Positions 1 to 8,822 of a stretch of DNA of 64,000 nt are shown here, one piece after another. The position numbers and the translations under genes are program-made. The DNA comes from Bacillota bacterium (GTDB lineage Bacteria > Bacillota > Clostridia > Lachnospirales > Lachnospiraceae): contig JAEVYY010000016.1 in assembly GCA_023392535.1 (NCBI GenBank), forward strand, positions 5,581 through 69,580, in the 5' to 3' direction. The notes beneath the pieces are model-generated. The model was not told where the DNA came from. It did not search any database and saw only the letters and a list, made by a program, of their open reading frames with translations. How positions within the stretch are numbered: the stretch's first letter is position 1; the number at the start of each line of letters is the position of its first letter.

Positions 1-488
1 GCAACAGCTGCCGCAGATCCACCAGAAGATCCACCTGGCACATATTCTTCATTCCATGGATTTTTAGTGGCACCAAATGCCGAAGTCTCTGTTGTACTTC
101 CCATTGCGAATTCATCCATATTTGTTTTTCCAATGATAACCGCACCTGCTTTTTCCAGATTCAGAACTGCTTCTGAAGAGTACGTAGGTATAAAATTACC
201 TAATATTTTAGAGCTGCAAGTGGTTCTCATTCCTTTGGTACACATATTGTCTTTTATCGCCACCGGTACCCCAGCCAGCGGTCCTGTAAATGTACCGTCT
301 TCTATTTTTCTTTGTACCTCTTCTGCTTTCGCAAGAGCATTCTGTCTATCTATCGTTACATAGCAATGATACCTATTTTCACTCTTTTCTATTTGATCGA
401 GAACAGCATTGGTAGCTTCCACCACGGAAATTTCTTTCGCTTTTATCTTTGCCGCAAGCTCCACTGCTGTCAAATTTAATATACTCAT
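1..488 (-). CDS. gatA: Asp-tRNA(Asn)/Glu-tRNA(Gln) amidotransferase subunit A (5' part, runs off left edge)
   Basis: This is the N-terminal part of GatA, the amidase subunit of the cytoplasmic GatCAB complex that turns Asp-tRNA(Asn) and Glu-tRNA(Gln) into the amidated forms. The minus-strand protein starts MSILNLTAVELAAK from an ATG at 488-486, with AGAGG upstream. It contains the amidase-signature features: GVPVAIKDN with the catalytic lysine, and GGSSGGSAAA with the Ser-cis-Ser region right at the window edge. Only about 160 residues are visible and the gene continues left of base 1. It lies 45 nt downstream of gatC and behind aspS, so it is very probably part of one aspS-gatC-gatA(-gatB) operon controlled by the T-box at 2233-2465. 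Confidence 0.96.
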   Translation of the reverse strand, partial: MSILNLTAVELAAKIKAKEISVVEATNAVLDQIEKSENRYHCYVTIDRQNALAKAEEVQRKIEDGTFTGPLAGVPVAIKDNMCTKGMRTTCSSKILGNFIPTYSSEAVLNLEKAGAVIIGKTNMDEFAMGSTTETSAFGATKNPWNEEYVPGGSSGGSAAAV

Positions 489-533
489 TTTGCTCTTTTC
501 CTCTCTTTTTCTATCCAGCAAGCTTTCTCATGA

Positions 534-827
534 TTATTCTACCGTTCTAGGTACTTTAAAGCTTCCTTCTTTCACGCCAGGTGCGTTTTGAAGGATATTT
601 TCCCTATCATCCCCGTTCGTAATCACATCTTCCCGGAACCTATTATTTACTGTGAAGACATGCGACATCGGCTCCACATCCGTAGTATCTAATTCACCTA
701 ACTTATCAATATAATCAAGCATACTGCCCATATCTTTCTTTGCCTGCTCCTTTTCTTCTTCAGAAAGTTCCAGCTTTGCCAAAATACCAACATACTCAAT
801 TGTTTCATCACTTATTACATTCGCCAT
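534..827 (-). CDS. gatC: Asp-tRNA(Asn)/Glu-tRNA(Gln) amidotransferase subunit C
   Basis: GatC is the small subunit that clamps GatA to GatB in the tRNA amidotransferase. The 97-residue protein has the family layout: an N-terminal helix (DETIEYVGILAKLELSEEE), a second helix around residues 26-45 (DMGSMLDYIDKLGELDTTDV) and the conserved C-terminal stretch with DVEPMSHVF, FREDV and the NAPGVKEGSFKVPRTVE tail. Length is normal for the family. GGAG lies 8 nt before the ATG. It sits 43 nt downstream of aspS and just upstream of gatA in the same direction. Confidence 0.97.
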   Translation of the reverse strand: MANVISDETIEYVGILAKLELSEEEKEQAKKDMGSMLDYIDKLGELDTTDVEPMSHVFTVNNRFREDVITNGDDRENILQNAPGVKEGSFKVPRTVE

Positions 828-870
828 AGTATCGTCTCCATCCTTACCTTAATTTCCACATCTCATATTA

Positions 871-2199
871 TTATGGTTCCAGTCTGCCAAGGTCGCGTGG
901 GAATAACGTTGTCTCTCGCACATTTTCCTCTCCGAGGATTTTCATGGTCAAACGTTCTAATCCAATGCCTAATCCACCATGAGGTGGCATTCCATGCTTA
1001 AATGCAGATATATAATGTTCCATACCTTCTTCCGTCATACCGCGTGCCGCTATTTTTTCCATCAGCATATGATAATCATGAATACGCTGACCACCAGTGG
1101 TGATTTCCATGCCCCTAAATAAACAATCGAAACTCAATGTAAAGGTATTATCCTTCGGGTCATCCATCGCATAAAACGGACGCTTTTTAGACGGATAATG
1201 CGTCACAAATACGAAATCTGCATCGTATTCTTCTTTAAAGTATTGACCAATCAATAGCTCTTCTTCCGGTTCCAAATCATATGGATTTCTTATCTGGCGG
1301 TCATACTTTTCTGAGACCAGTTTTTTGGCCTCATCGAAACGTACTTGTGGTATCTTATCCACGTTAGGGAGTTCAACTCCTAAAATGGATAATTCCTTGT
1401 TATAGTCACTTTTCAATAATGCGATGCAATATTGTAAAAAGCCTGTTTCCATTGCCATAATATCTGTAAAATCATCAATGTATCCCATTTCAAAGTCAAG
1501 AGAAGTATATTCGTTCAAATGTCTTTTTGTATTATGTTTTTCCGCTCGGAACACTGGTGCTGCCTCAAATACTCTATCAAATACACCTACCATCATCTGT
1601 TTGTAAAATTGTGGACTTTGTGCAAGTACCGCTGGTTTGTGAAAATAATCCAGTTTGAAAATATTTGCGCCACCTTCTGCACCTTTGGAACCAATTTTTG
1701 GGGTACGAATTTCAGTGAATCCCTGTTCATGAAGGAAATCTCTAAAAGCCCTTACAATACCTTCCTGAATTTTGAATTTAGCACGTTCTTTCATATTTCT
1801 AAGAGAAATCGGACGTAAATTTAAGTTTGTCTCCAATGTCGTATTCATCTTCCATTTTGCAATTGGAATTGGCATTGGCTCTGCCGGTTCCGAAAGAATC
1901 GTAACATTTTCCATATGAATTTCAATTCCGTTCGGAGCTTTTTCATTTTCCGATACAATACCTTCTACTATAACGGTATCTGCTTCTTTTAAAGATTTTA
2001 TATCAAATGCGGATTCGCTCCCATACACGCATTGAATTAATCCTTCTCTTTTTCTTAGTACCACAAACGCAACGTTCCCCATGTCACGAATTGTGTGAAT
2101 GGCTCCATTCACTTTGACTTTCATTCCTACTGCACCTGACTTTAATAAGTCTGAGATTTCACTTGTTTCTTTTTGGTTGATTCCTGTCAAAAACTCCAT
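871..2199 (-). CDS. aspS: Aspartyl-tRNA synthetase, archaeal-type, probably non-discriminating
   Basis: This class II synthetase charges tRNA(Asp) and, by inference, tRNA(Asn) with aspartate, feeding GatCAB. It has an N-terminal OB-fold (about residues 1-110) and a class II core with motif 2 (FRAEKHNTKRHLNEYT) and motif 3 (GIGLERLTMKILG). At 442 residues it matches the short archaeal-type AspRS, not the roughly 590-residue bacterial type. Aligned by eye from memory to Thermococcus AspRS, whose discriminating markers are Trp26 and Lys85, this protein has His35 (GAIHTIRD) and Pro89 (KAPNG). Both are the residues associated with non-discriminating enzymes. AAGGAG precedes the ATG. First gene of the transamidation operon behind a T-box. 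Confidence 0.96.
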   Translation of the reverse strand: MEFLTGINQKETSEISDLLKSGAVGMKVKVNGAIHTIRDMGNVAFVVLRKREGLIQCVYGSESAFDIKSLKEADTVIVEGIVSENEKAPNGIEIHMENVTILSEPAEPMPIPIAKWKMNTTLETNLNLRPISLRNMKERAKFKIQEGIVRAFRDFLHEQGFTEIRTPKIGSKGAEGGANIFKLDYFHKPAVLAQSPQFYKQMMVGVFDRVFEAAPVFRAEKHNTKRHLNEYTSLDFEMGYIDDFTDIMAMETGFLQYCIALLKSDYNKELSILGVELPNVDKIPQVRFDEAKKLVSEKYDRQIRNPYDLEPEEELLIGQYFKEEYDADFVFVTHYPSKKRPFYAMDDPKDNTFTLSFDCLFRGMEITTGGQRIHDYHMLMEKIAARGMTEEGMEHYISAFKHGMPPHGGLGIGLERLTMKILGEENVRETTLFPRDLGRLEP

Positions 2200-2232
2200 T
2201 TTTTTCTCCTTCTTAATTCGTTGCTTTCCATT

Positions 2233-2465
2233 AAAAAAACGCCCTCAGAATACTTTTGTATTCCGGGACGGATAGTCATCATACCCGCGGTACCACCCGC
2301 ATTGAAAGACATTTGCCTTTCCACTTTTTACACTTAACGCGTGTAACGTATTACCCTAGAATAAATATGGTTCAGGTAATCTGCTCCCAAGTGTTCCCTT
2401 TGTTAACTCCACAAACAACGTTTTCAGTCGGTGACGTTGTATTCCTGTCGCTTCACTTAACAAGA
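2233..2465 (-). promoter_or_regulatory. T-box riboswitch leader of aspS-gatCA
   Basis: Minus-strand leader with the T-box signature AATGCGGGTGGTACCGCGG (2285-2303), which pairs with the uncharged tRNA acceptor end in the antiterminator. It is followed by a terminator hairpin at 2242-2267 and a seven-T run (2233-2240), then the aspS start region. Stem I closes by AAGU (from 2458) pairing with ACUU (ending at 2389). The 3' side of the specifier loop reads GGGAACAC, so the specifier (2393-2396) holds AAC (Asn) overlapping GAA (Glu). This fits an operon that makes Asn-tRNA and Gln-tRNA. The stem boundaries are hand-folded. Confidence 0.92.
2242..2267 (-). terminator. T-box-controlled intrinsic terminator before aspS
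   Basis: On the minus strand CCCGGAATAC pairs with GTATTCTGAGGG across an AAAA loop, followed by GTTTTTTTAA. It is the terminator half of the T-box switch. Its 5' arm lies immediately downstream of the T-box sequence, so the two structures should be mutually exclusive. Confidence 0.88.
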
Positions 2466-2470
2466 GTCTT

Positions 2471-2499
2471 GTTCTATGCATTTCACTTTTTCAGTTCAA
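2471..2499 (-). promoter_or_regulatory. Candidate sigma-A promoter for the aspS T-box transcript
   Basis: Minus-strand TTGAAC (2499-2494) and TAGAAC (2476-2471) are separated by 17 nt. The start would fall a few bases before stem I of the T-box. The -35 is good and the -10 is 4/6. It lies in the gap after the deacetylase gene that ends at 2551. Confidence 0.5.
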
Positions 2500-2550
2500 T
2501 CCTACCATATGACTTTCGAGTTTGCAAGAGATATTTGCATTTCATCGGAA

Positions 2551-3309
2551 TTATGGTTCGGATGCCTCTATCATTTCAATCGCTTCTGTCACCGTTACTA
2601 TCTGACAATCTTTTTCCAATATAGAATCAACCAGTCGTTCAAATCCTGGTGGGTCAAAATTGGCACTATGGGTAGACACTATGATCCAGCAGGGATGCTC
2701 CATCATTGCATTTATTTGTTCAAGATTGTCTTTTTCATTTGATCCAACAAAAAAACGATCTATTTCTAATCTATCTAAAGGCAACGTGTTGGAAAAAGGC
2801 TCTACACCCAATGCATAATCAAAATAATGAGCTACAATTGTTTGAATCTCTTTATTGGTATAACCGTTTGGATATACCAATATATTCTTAGCGGCTTCAA
2901 AATCTGAATCCACTGCTATTTTTTTCGCAAACTTCAATTTTTCTTCCGCATCCTTTACCGCTAGAGAGCTGACATCACAACTATGATTTAGAATATCCCA
3001 GCCTTGTTTTTGCAACTCTAACAGTTGTTCTTTTGTTGCAAATCCTCTGCTATTTTGTGTACCCATAATAGCGGCCACGCTCCCCTTGATATCACGGGAT
3101 TCTAAGATAGGATAATAGTCCGTTATGAGTTTTTCTGTTGCATCATCGTCCACAAAAGATAATAAAACGCTTTGCTGATTCCAGACTTTTACAGAGTCAT
3201 TCTTTTTCATTCCGAAATACATGGCGCTAATAATTGCAAAAACACAAAAAATAGTCAAAAGTGTCATCGTTTTTTTATGATACGATTTTTTCTCCTGCAT
3301 TCTTCTCAT
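2551..3309 (-). CDS. Membrane-anchored NodB-type polysaccharide deacetylase, last gene of the EPS operon
   Basis: This 252-residue protein has an N-terminal membrane anchor (about residues 14-34) and an outside-facing NodB-like domain. Visible motifs are SFVDDDATE (the Asp pair of motif 1) and GWDILNHSCD (a His of the metal triad). The canonical H-x3-H and RPPYG motifs are not clear, so it is a divergent member and activity is uncertain. It ends the minus-strand operon 5 nt after the GH5 gene. A role in deacetylating or trimming the polymer made by the upstream GT2 is inference from context. A start at the fourth codon (ATG ending at 3300) has a better spaced AGGA than the first ATG. Confidence 0.8.
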   Translation of the reverse strand: MRRMQEKKSYHKKTMTLLTIFCVFAIISAMYFGMKKNDSVKVWNQQSVLLSFVDDDATEKLITDYYPILESRDIKGSVAAIMGTQNSRGFATKEQLLELQKQGWDILNHSCDVSSLAVKDAEEKLKFAKKIAVDSDFEAAKNILVYPNGYTNKEIQTIVAHYFDYALGVEPFSNTLPLDRLEIDRFFVGSNEKDNLEQINAMMEHPCWIIVSTHSANFDPPGFERLVDSILEKDCQIVTVTEAIEMIEASEP

Positions 3310-3314
3310 CCTAC

Positions 3315-4406
3315 CTACCTGTCTGCTTCCATAATGGACTTAACAATGTCCGGAAACCACCATTCACATGAGTACCGGTTTAGAAGGGCATAATTTTTAT
3401 CTGCTTCATTCTGTCCTCCAGTATCCCACCATATACATAAGATTCCCCTTTTCTTGGCCTCATTTACTACATAATAGGCCCAGTCAGCTCTATCTGCTTC
3501 ATTATTTTTATCCCTTGCACCATACTCTCCGATGATAACAGGTATTTTATTTTTTATAAAATAGTGATCCAAATTTTTTATGATTATATCTATTTCTTTT
3601 GTATCTGACTGTTCTTTTGCATTCCATTTATCTCCTCCGTCTTCTTTCATTGCAAATAGATATGGTTTATAGAAATGCACAGATACGATGATATTTTTAT
3701 CTTTGGGCAAACTCATGGATGCCAATGCCTGTTCATCGGTATTGGCACAATAGGTCGGTAGTAACAAATATCTTTTTAAGTTCATACCACCATTCTTACG
3801 GATCGTATTTACAAACGTATTATTCAATTCATTTAATACCCGCCACGCTTCCTCATTTCCTGCTGACCACTCTTCTTCACTGCCGATCCACCTTGGTTCA
3901 TTCATAGCTTCAAAAAGTAAATGTTCATCATACGCACGAAAGCAAGTTGCAATTTGTTCCCATGTATTGGTTAATTTCTCCTTTGCTACTTCTTTATTTC
4001 TATCAGTAGGCTCATACCAATCATCATGATGGAGATTGATGATCACATACATATCATCTTCTATTGCATAATCCACGACCTGTCTGACCCTTTGTAGCCA
4101 TTTCGTATCAATAGTACCGAATTCATCCATATGTTGGCTCCATGTGATGGGAATCCGAATGGTACGAAATCCCGCTTCCCTCACTGTATCGATTATTTTC
4201 TTAGTTGTGGATGGATTCCCCCAATAGGTCTCAAAATCTTCCATACTTTTTGCTGCACTTGCATTCTTTACATCAAAAGTGTTTCCAAGATTCCATCCTG
4301 TGCCCATATTTCTTACGAATCGCAGCGCTTTATCCTGATAAATAAGATATTCTATTCCCAATACTATTAAGATAATTAAAATCACTATCCATATTTTATT
4401 CTTCAT
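3315..4406 (-). CDS. Glycoside hydrolase family 5 glucanase (CcsZ/BcsZ-like), membrane-anchored
   Basis: A GH5 endoglucanase-type enzyme of about 363 residues with an N-terminal membrane anchor (MKNKIWIVILIILIVLGIEY). Family features are MGTGWNLGNTFD near the N terminus, the acid/base glutamate in FEAMNEPRW and the nucleophile glutamate in VIIGEYGARD. The longest open frame begins at 4433, but an AGGTGG six nt before the ATG ending at 4406 supports the later start used here. Lying beside a cellulose-synthase-like gene, it probably trims or edits the nascent polymer, as CcsZ and BcsZ do in cellulose-secretion operons. The precise substrate is not shown by the sequence. Confidence 0.92.
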   Translation of the reverse strand: MKNKIWIVILIILIVLGIEYLIYQDKALRFVRNMGTGWNLGNTFDVKNASAAKSMEDFETYWGNPSTTKKIIDTVREAGFRTIRIPITWSQHMDEFGTIDTKWLQRVRQVVDYAIEDDMYVIINLHHDDWYEPTDRNKEVAKEKLTNTWEQIATCFRAYDEHLLFEAMNEPRWIGSEEEWSAGNEEAWRVLNELNNTFVNTIRKNGGMNLKRYLLLPTYCANTDEQALASMSLPKDKNIIVSVHFYKPYLFAMKEDGGDKWNAKEQSDTKEIDIIIKNLDHYFIKNKIPVIIGEYGARDKNNEADRADWAYYVVNEAKKRGILCIWWDTGGQNEADKNYALLNRYSCEWWFPDIVKSIMEADR

Positions 4407-4449
4407 TATTTTTCCACCTGCATGAAAAACCATACATTTTATTTTAACT

Positions 4450-6741
4450 TTACAGATGATCCATTTCTGAAAATTCTCCAGGCTCTTTTTTTAATTGCTT
4501 CTTTTCCATACCATTCTGCAGTCTGTTTTTTTCCTCTTCCAATTCCATCATTTCTGTAATCCATTGTGCAAGCAGTTCTCTCTTCGGCTCTGATCTATGG
4601 ATTTCTTCAAAATTCGTTACTTCGTAAAGTGATAATCCCAATCGTATCGTCCTGTTAAATTTACATTCCAACGAAAGACCCTTTTTAGGGCTCATGGTGA
4701 AATTTTCGGATGAGTCATTTGTTGATAGTGCCAAATATTTGTAGTTAAAGTCAACAATATGCACTGTCTTTCCTCCACTTACAGCTATGTCTGCATTCAT
4801 TGGAATCCTTGCCAATTTTCTGTTTTCATATGATATCTCCTGCACTCTTTTGCTGATATTCAAACGCAAGTCATCAAATGTGCTCAACGATTTATCTAAG
4901 TTGGTAGGGAGTGTGGGTATTCTATCATACAGAATCTGCAGATATGCATCATAATTTCCACACATATCTGTGATTTGAAAAGCATATTTCCATTTCTTTC
5001 CGAATCTGTCAACATGCACGACTCTTGCTTTTAAATCGGCATGATAACGTTCATACTCTAAACGTATCAATACAATCTCTTTATCATCAATGTCAATGGG
5101 ATGTGCTAACAGGACAGATACTCCTGATTCTGAAAAATCTTTCGTCATACAATAAATTTTTTTGCCCGCTGTCTGAATCTGACACTCTACGGTTGCAAGA
5201 ACTCTTTCACTTTTTCTTAGAAAATCACGACCCCGTACAAAAAAGAGAGACATTACCAAGCTAAATAAATTTGATATCAGCCAAAACAATAGAATAATTG
5301 GATCTATGGAATTCCCTCCGAACATCAGCATTGCTGAATTAAAGATGCCAATTACGGATAGCCCAATCAAAAGTAGAAAGGGAATGGTATAAATAAAACT
5401 ATTCTTATTTTGACTATCTGATTCCCCTTTATTGGTAATTTTAAATTTTTTTAAGCTGATGCCTAAACTTTCTGCTATAACCGGTATCAACATATAGGGA
5501 AATAAAACGGTTTCGTATACACTTGTCCATTTTGTGGTCCGGATATTACGACTTAACATTTTCAAACATATATTACTGCTGATATACATTGGCAACCAAA
5601 ATATGAGAACTTGCATTAAATTGCATTTTACGACCATATAACCAAATGTTGCGAACATAATGGGAGACATAATGTAAATCAACCTTTTGATCGGTGCATA
5701 CCAGTACCAAATAGATGCCCAATAATTAATTTTTTGTGCGAAAGTAAGTTCTCTGGATGTGAAAATATGCATCTTTTTCCCGGTACTGATTACTCCTCTT
5801 GCCCAACGGATACGCTGTTGAATGAGACTTTGCAACTCAGTTGCTGAGAGCCCGGATGCTAATACTTCATTTGTTGCATAGCAAATATATTTTGCTTTTT
5901 GCAATAATATACCGGTCGCAAAATCCTCTGTGATCGCTTCGGTGTAAAATCCACCTATTTCTTCTAATCCTTTTCTGGATAAGACCGTATTAGAGCCTCC
6001 ATAAATTACACTGTTTGATTTATTTCTGGAAACTTGTATATCCTTATAAAAATAGTCTTGTTCATTTGGAATTCGTCCTTCTGAGAATAAATTGAATTGA
6101 AATAAATCAGGATTATAAAAACTTTGTGGGGTCTGTATAAATCCTAACTTAATTTTCTTATTCTCGTCCAATGTCCTGTTCTTGATTTCGGCATCCACAA
6201 AATAGGGTACTGTTTTCATTAAAAAATCATGTTTTGGTATCATATCAGCATCAAATGTAACAATCAAAGGAGAGTCTGTCATACTCATTGCATGGTTCAA
6301 ATTACCTGCTTTTGCAGATCGATTATCCTCTCTGTCCAGATAATTGATTTGTAAATCCTCTGCCAATTTTTTAGCTTGCGGTCTTCTACCATCGTCACAC
6401 AAATAGATATGTACCTTCTCTTTTTGGGGATAGTCCATATTTCTGCATCCATTTATTGTTTTGTAAAGTAGTTCTATGGGTTCGTTATAGGTTGCGATGA
6501 ACACATCTACATCTGGAAATTCTTCTTTCGGAACGATAGGAAGTAAATGATTTTCTATCTTGTGCATATTGTAATAGTGTACTAAGGCTTCAAACATACC
6601 CAATGCTTCAACCACTAATAAGGAGACACCTATCGTAATTGATACCCATCCATACTCAAAAGGAATTGTAAAAAAAATTCTCCAGGACAAATACACACAG
6701 GACAATATAAAATTTAATAGTAACCAAAACCTATTGGACAT
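4450..6741 (-). CDS. bcsA: Cellulose-synthase-like GT2 with C-terminal PilZ (c-di-GMP) domain
   Basis: A processive membrane glycosyltransferase of the BcsA type, 763 residues. Two transmembrane helices (about 5-50) precede the GT2 domain, with UDP-sugar and catalytic motifs CDDGRR (115-120), FDADM (163-167), TED (271-273) and QQRIRW (308-313, the QxxRW motif). Further membrane helices follow at about 340-500. A PilZ domain after that has both c-di-GMP motifs: RxxxR at 509-513 and DFSESG at 535-540. About 120 C-terminal residues are extra and end in a Glu/Lys-rich tail. It presumably makes and exports a beta-glucan when c-di-GMP is high. No BcsB is recognisable beside it; the MBL-fold gene lies directly upstream. 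Confidence 0.95.
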   Translation of the reverse strand: MSNRFWLLLNFILSCVYLSWRIFFTIPFEYGWVSITIGVSLLVVEALGMFEALVHYYNMHKIENHLLPIVPKEEFPDVDVFIATYNEPIELLYKTINGCRNMDYPQKEKVHIYLCDDGRRPQAKKLAEDLQINYLDREDNRSAKAGNLNHAMSMTDSPLIVTFDADMIPKHDFLMKTVPYFVDAEIKNRTLDENKKIKLGFIQTPQSFYNPDLFQFNLFSEGRIPNEQDYFYKDIQVSRNKSNSVIYGGSNTVLSRKGLEEIGGFYTEAITEDFATGILLQKAKYICYATNEVLASGLSATELQSLIQQRIRWARGVISTGKKMHIFTSRELTFAQKINYWASIWYWYAPIKRLIYIMSPIMFATFGYMVVKCNLMQVLIFWLPMYISSNICLKMLSRNIRTTKWTSVYETVLFPYMLIPVIAESLGISLKKFKITNKGESDSQNKNSFIYTIPFLLLIGLSVIGIFNSAMLMFGGNSIDPIILLFWLISNLFSLVMSLFFVRGRDFLRKSERVLATVECQIQTAGKKIYCMTKDFSESGVSVLLAHPIDIDDKEIVLIRLEYERYHADLKARVVHVDRFGKKWKYAFQITDMCGNYDAYLQILYDRIPTLPTNLDKSLSTFDDLRLNISKRVQEISYENRKLARIPMNADIAVSGGKTVHIVDFNYKYLALSTNDSSENFTMSPKKGLSLECKFNRTIRLGLSLYEVTNFEEIHRSEPKRELLAQWITEMMELEEEKNRLQNGMEKKQLKKEPGEFSEMDHL

Positions 6742-6742
6742 A

Positions 6743-7576
6743 TTATTCTCCTTGCAACTTTACGTATTCCCCATTACTCTCAAATATAATACTGGATTCA
6801 TTCGCATAAAATATGGTGCCATTTATTTCCTGATAGAAATTATTTATAACATCATCTGCTTTCGCCGCTGTGACTACTGCATTTTGGGATTGTATTTTTT
6901 TTAATAATTCCACTGTTATACTGTTCGAATTTCCATGTTCAGGAATTTTTAGGATATCTGCTTTGGGCCAATGTATTTCCAATAATTCTTTAATTCTTTT
7001 CTTCTCTGCATCGCCAGTAAAAACGATATTCACATTTTGATGCTTCATTAAAACCGCTAACGAATAATCGGTATCTTTTATATAACTTTTTTTTAAGGGC
7101 GGATAAACAATCAACTTCATGCCACCAACCGTAAAATTTCTAGTATGTGTGGGATAAATAATCGGTATCCTTCGTTTGTCTATTTGTCCGTTCAAATACT
7201 TAAGCCTTTCATTTTCTTTATGATAGATGGGTTCTATGATATGTTCCACTTGAAAAGTATTTAAAATCATTTCTAATCCAGACTCTTCTTCTGTCATGGG
7301 ATAGGTCATTATGAGATAGTCTATGTTTTTAATTCCACTCTCCTTTAAATACTTAATTGCCTGTTCTACATTATTTGCAGAACCCGCGTCGATGAGTACT
7401 ACCTTATTTCCCTGGCGTAGAATCGTACAATCCGCTTCCTCATCTGATTCCATAAATAGAATCTCAACGTTCTCACCTGTATTTCGGCATTTGTTATTTT
7501 GAAACAGATAGATACCACCTGCCAGGATACTAATAAAAATGCCCCATCTTAATATCATCATAATTTTTCTAATCAT
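6743..7576 (-). CDS. Membrane-anchored metallo-beta-lactamase-fold protein with degenerate metal site
   Basis: A 277-residue protein with one N-terminal helix (about 8-26) and a ComEC/Rec2-like MBL fold: VEILFMESDEEADCTILRQ, then VVLIDAGS, IDYLIMTYP, NIVFTGDAEKK and PEHGNSNS. Where active enzymes have THxHxDH this one has TYPMTEEESG, so three histidines and the aspartate are replaced; only the later Asp (GDA) and His (EHG) remain. It is therefore probably not a zinc hydrolase. It overlaps the upstream AlgX-like gene by 4 nt (ATGA) and ends 1 nt before bcsA, so it belongs to the EPS operon. It occupies the place where a BcsB-type partner might be expected, but that equivalence is speculation. 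Confidence 0.8.
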   Translation of the reverse strand: MIRKIMMILRWGIFISILAGGIYLFQNNKCRNTGENVEILFMESDEEADCTILRQGNKVVLIDAGSANNVEQAIKYLKESGIKNIDYLIMTYPMTEEESGLEMILNTFQVEHIIEPIYHKENERLKYLNGQIDKRRIPIIYPTHTRNFTVGGMKLIVYPPLKKSYIKDTDYSLAVLMKHQNVNIVFTGDAEKKRIKELLEIHWPKADILKIPEHGNSNSITVELLKKIQSQNAVVTAAKADDVINNFYQEINGTIFYANESSIIFESNGEYVKLQGE

Positions 7577-8811
7577 TTACTCTTTATCGTACTTTCTTTA
7601 AAATATGGAAATGCTTCCTCATTGATATTATAAGGATAAAGTTCAATTATAATAAGATCATACCTGTTTTTATTCAAAAAGGATTCTACGTCTTTCTTGT
7701 TATAGGAAGCAAGAGGCCAGACCATATCCATTTCACGAAACATTGGTGCTAAGAATAGAGCTACTGGTGAAAAAAAGGAATCCCGGATACATAATACTTT
7801 TAGACCTGTCTCATTGCTCTTATTTTCGATATGGTCGACTGGACTGACACCATTTAAATACACACTATACTGCTGGTTATTATAAGGGTCATCCGTTACC
7901 AAAAATTTCAATTGCAACAAAGAATTCTCAATTTTTCCTTCTCCACCACGAGGAACACCTTTTTGGTCTTCTGCCTCCCATTTAAATTCCATATCACATT
8001 TTGGCCAAATAAAAGTGAAATCATCCAGGCCTGCATAATTGATCCCTGTATTTGCCCCCATGGAGCCTAGCATACATTGCTGATATTCTCGTATATGATA
8101 ATTATTAATATCCGTATAGTAATTTTCCGGATCCAACTGCATTCCAAACTTCCTATCCAATGTTTCCACCAATTGTGTAAAGCTATAAAAAGCTGCCTGT
8201 GGTTTCCAATGATGGTCCGTCTTAAAGAACATATCATCATACGATAACCCTGATTGCATCATACTATTTTGCAAATCCAGTGTCTGAACACCATTTTCGT
8301 GTAACGCTATTAATAATTCATCTCTTTCTTTGGATCCTTTATTGACGGGAAACCCCTGGTCAAACTCAGAAAAATCACTCATATATTTTCCGGGTGGACT
8401 AACAAATATGACTTTAGTCCCTTTGCTTTTTACACTCTCCTGTAAACGTCTGACTCGCTTTGCATATTCTGAAATGTTTTTATCCGATTCCCTATAAAAT
8501 CCGGAATAATGTAAATAGCCATTCTTATCCTTTACATAACTAAAATTATTAATTTCACTCTTACCTAGTATTTTTTGGATATATCCATATCCTTCAATAA
8601 ATTGCATTTTTCCAAGCATAGAATCATTCATTCCCGTTTCCATACGAGCAACAAATTTATTCAAATCTTCCTTATTTGTAATATGCCCATACTTATGAAA
8701 GACATCCTTGACAGCCTCAAATTCATAGATTCCATTTGCTATTCCACCAGCAAAAATTACAATTAGAAACAGCGCGGCAAAAATATATTTTTTTATAAAA
8801 AAACGTTTCAT
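7573..8811 (-). CDS. AlgX/AlgJ-like SGNH-fold polysaccharide O-acetylation protein
   Basis: A 412-residue extracytoplasmic protein anchored by an N-terminal helix (about 9-27). The SGNH-like domain shows KVIFVSPPGKYMS (133-145), the catalytic D-x-H in FFKTDHHWKP (Asp199, His201) and a candidate nucleophile serine in CIRDSFFSP (Ser345). This is the layout of alginate O-acetylation proteins AlgJ/AlgX and of CcsH in clostridial cellulose operons. It would move acetyl groups, delivered across the membrane by the upstream MBOAT protein, onto the polymer. It is separated from the MBOAT gene by 11 nt. AGAGG precedes the ATG. Confidence 0.88.
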   Translation of the reverse strand: MKRFFIKKYIFAALFLIVIFAGGIANGIYEFEAVKDVFHKYGHITNKEDLNKFVARMETGMNDSMLGKMQFIEGYGYIQKILGKSEINNFSYVKDKNGYLHYSGFYRESDKNISEYAKRVRRLQESVKSKGTKVIFVSPPGKYMSDFSEFDQGFPVNKGSKERDELLIALHENGVQTLDLQNSMMQSGLSYDDMFFKTDHHWKPQAAFYSFTQLVETLDRKFGMQLDPENYYTDINNYHIREYQQCMLGSMGANTGINYAGLDDFTFIWPKCDMEFKWEAEDQKGVPRGGEGKIENSLLQLKFLVTDDPYNNQQYSVYLNGVSPVDHIENKSNETGLKVLCIRDSFFSPVALFLAPMFREMDMVWPLASYNKKDVESFLNKNRYDLIIIELYPYNINEEAFPYFKESTIKSK

Positions 8812-8822
8812 TTTTATCCTCT

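Noticed and set aside
2256..2742. Plus-strand frames across the aspS leader
   Set aside because: The region is explained by the T-box leader and the deacetylase end on the minus strand; no ribosome sites.
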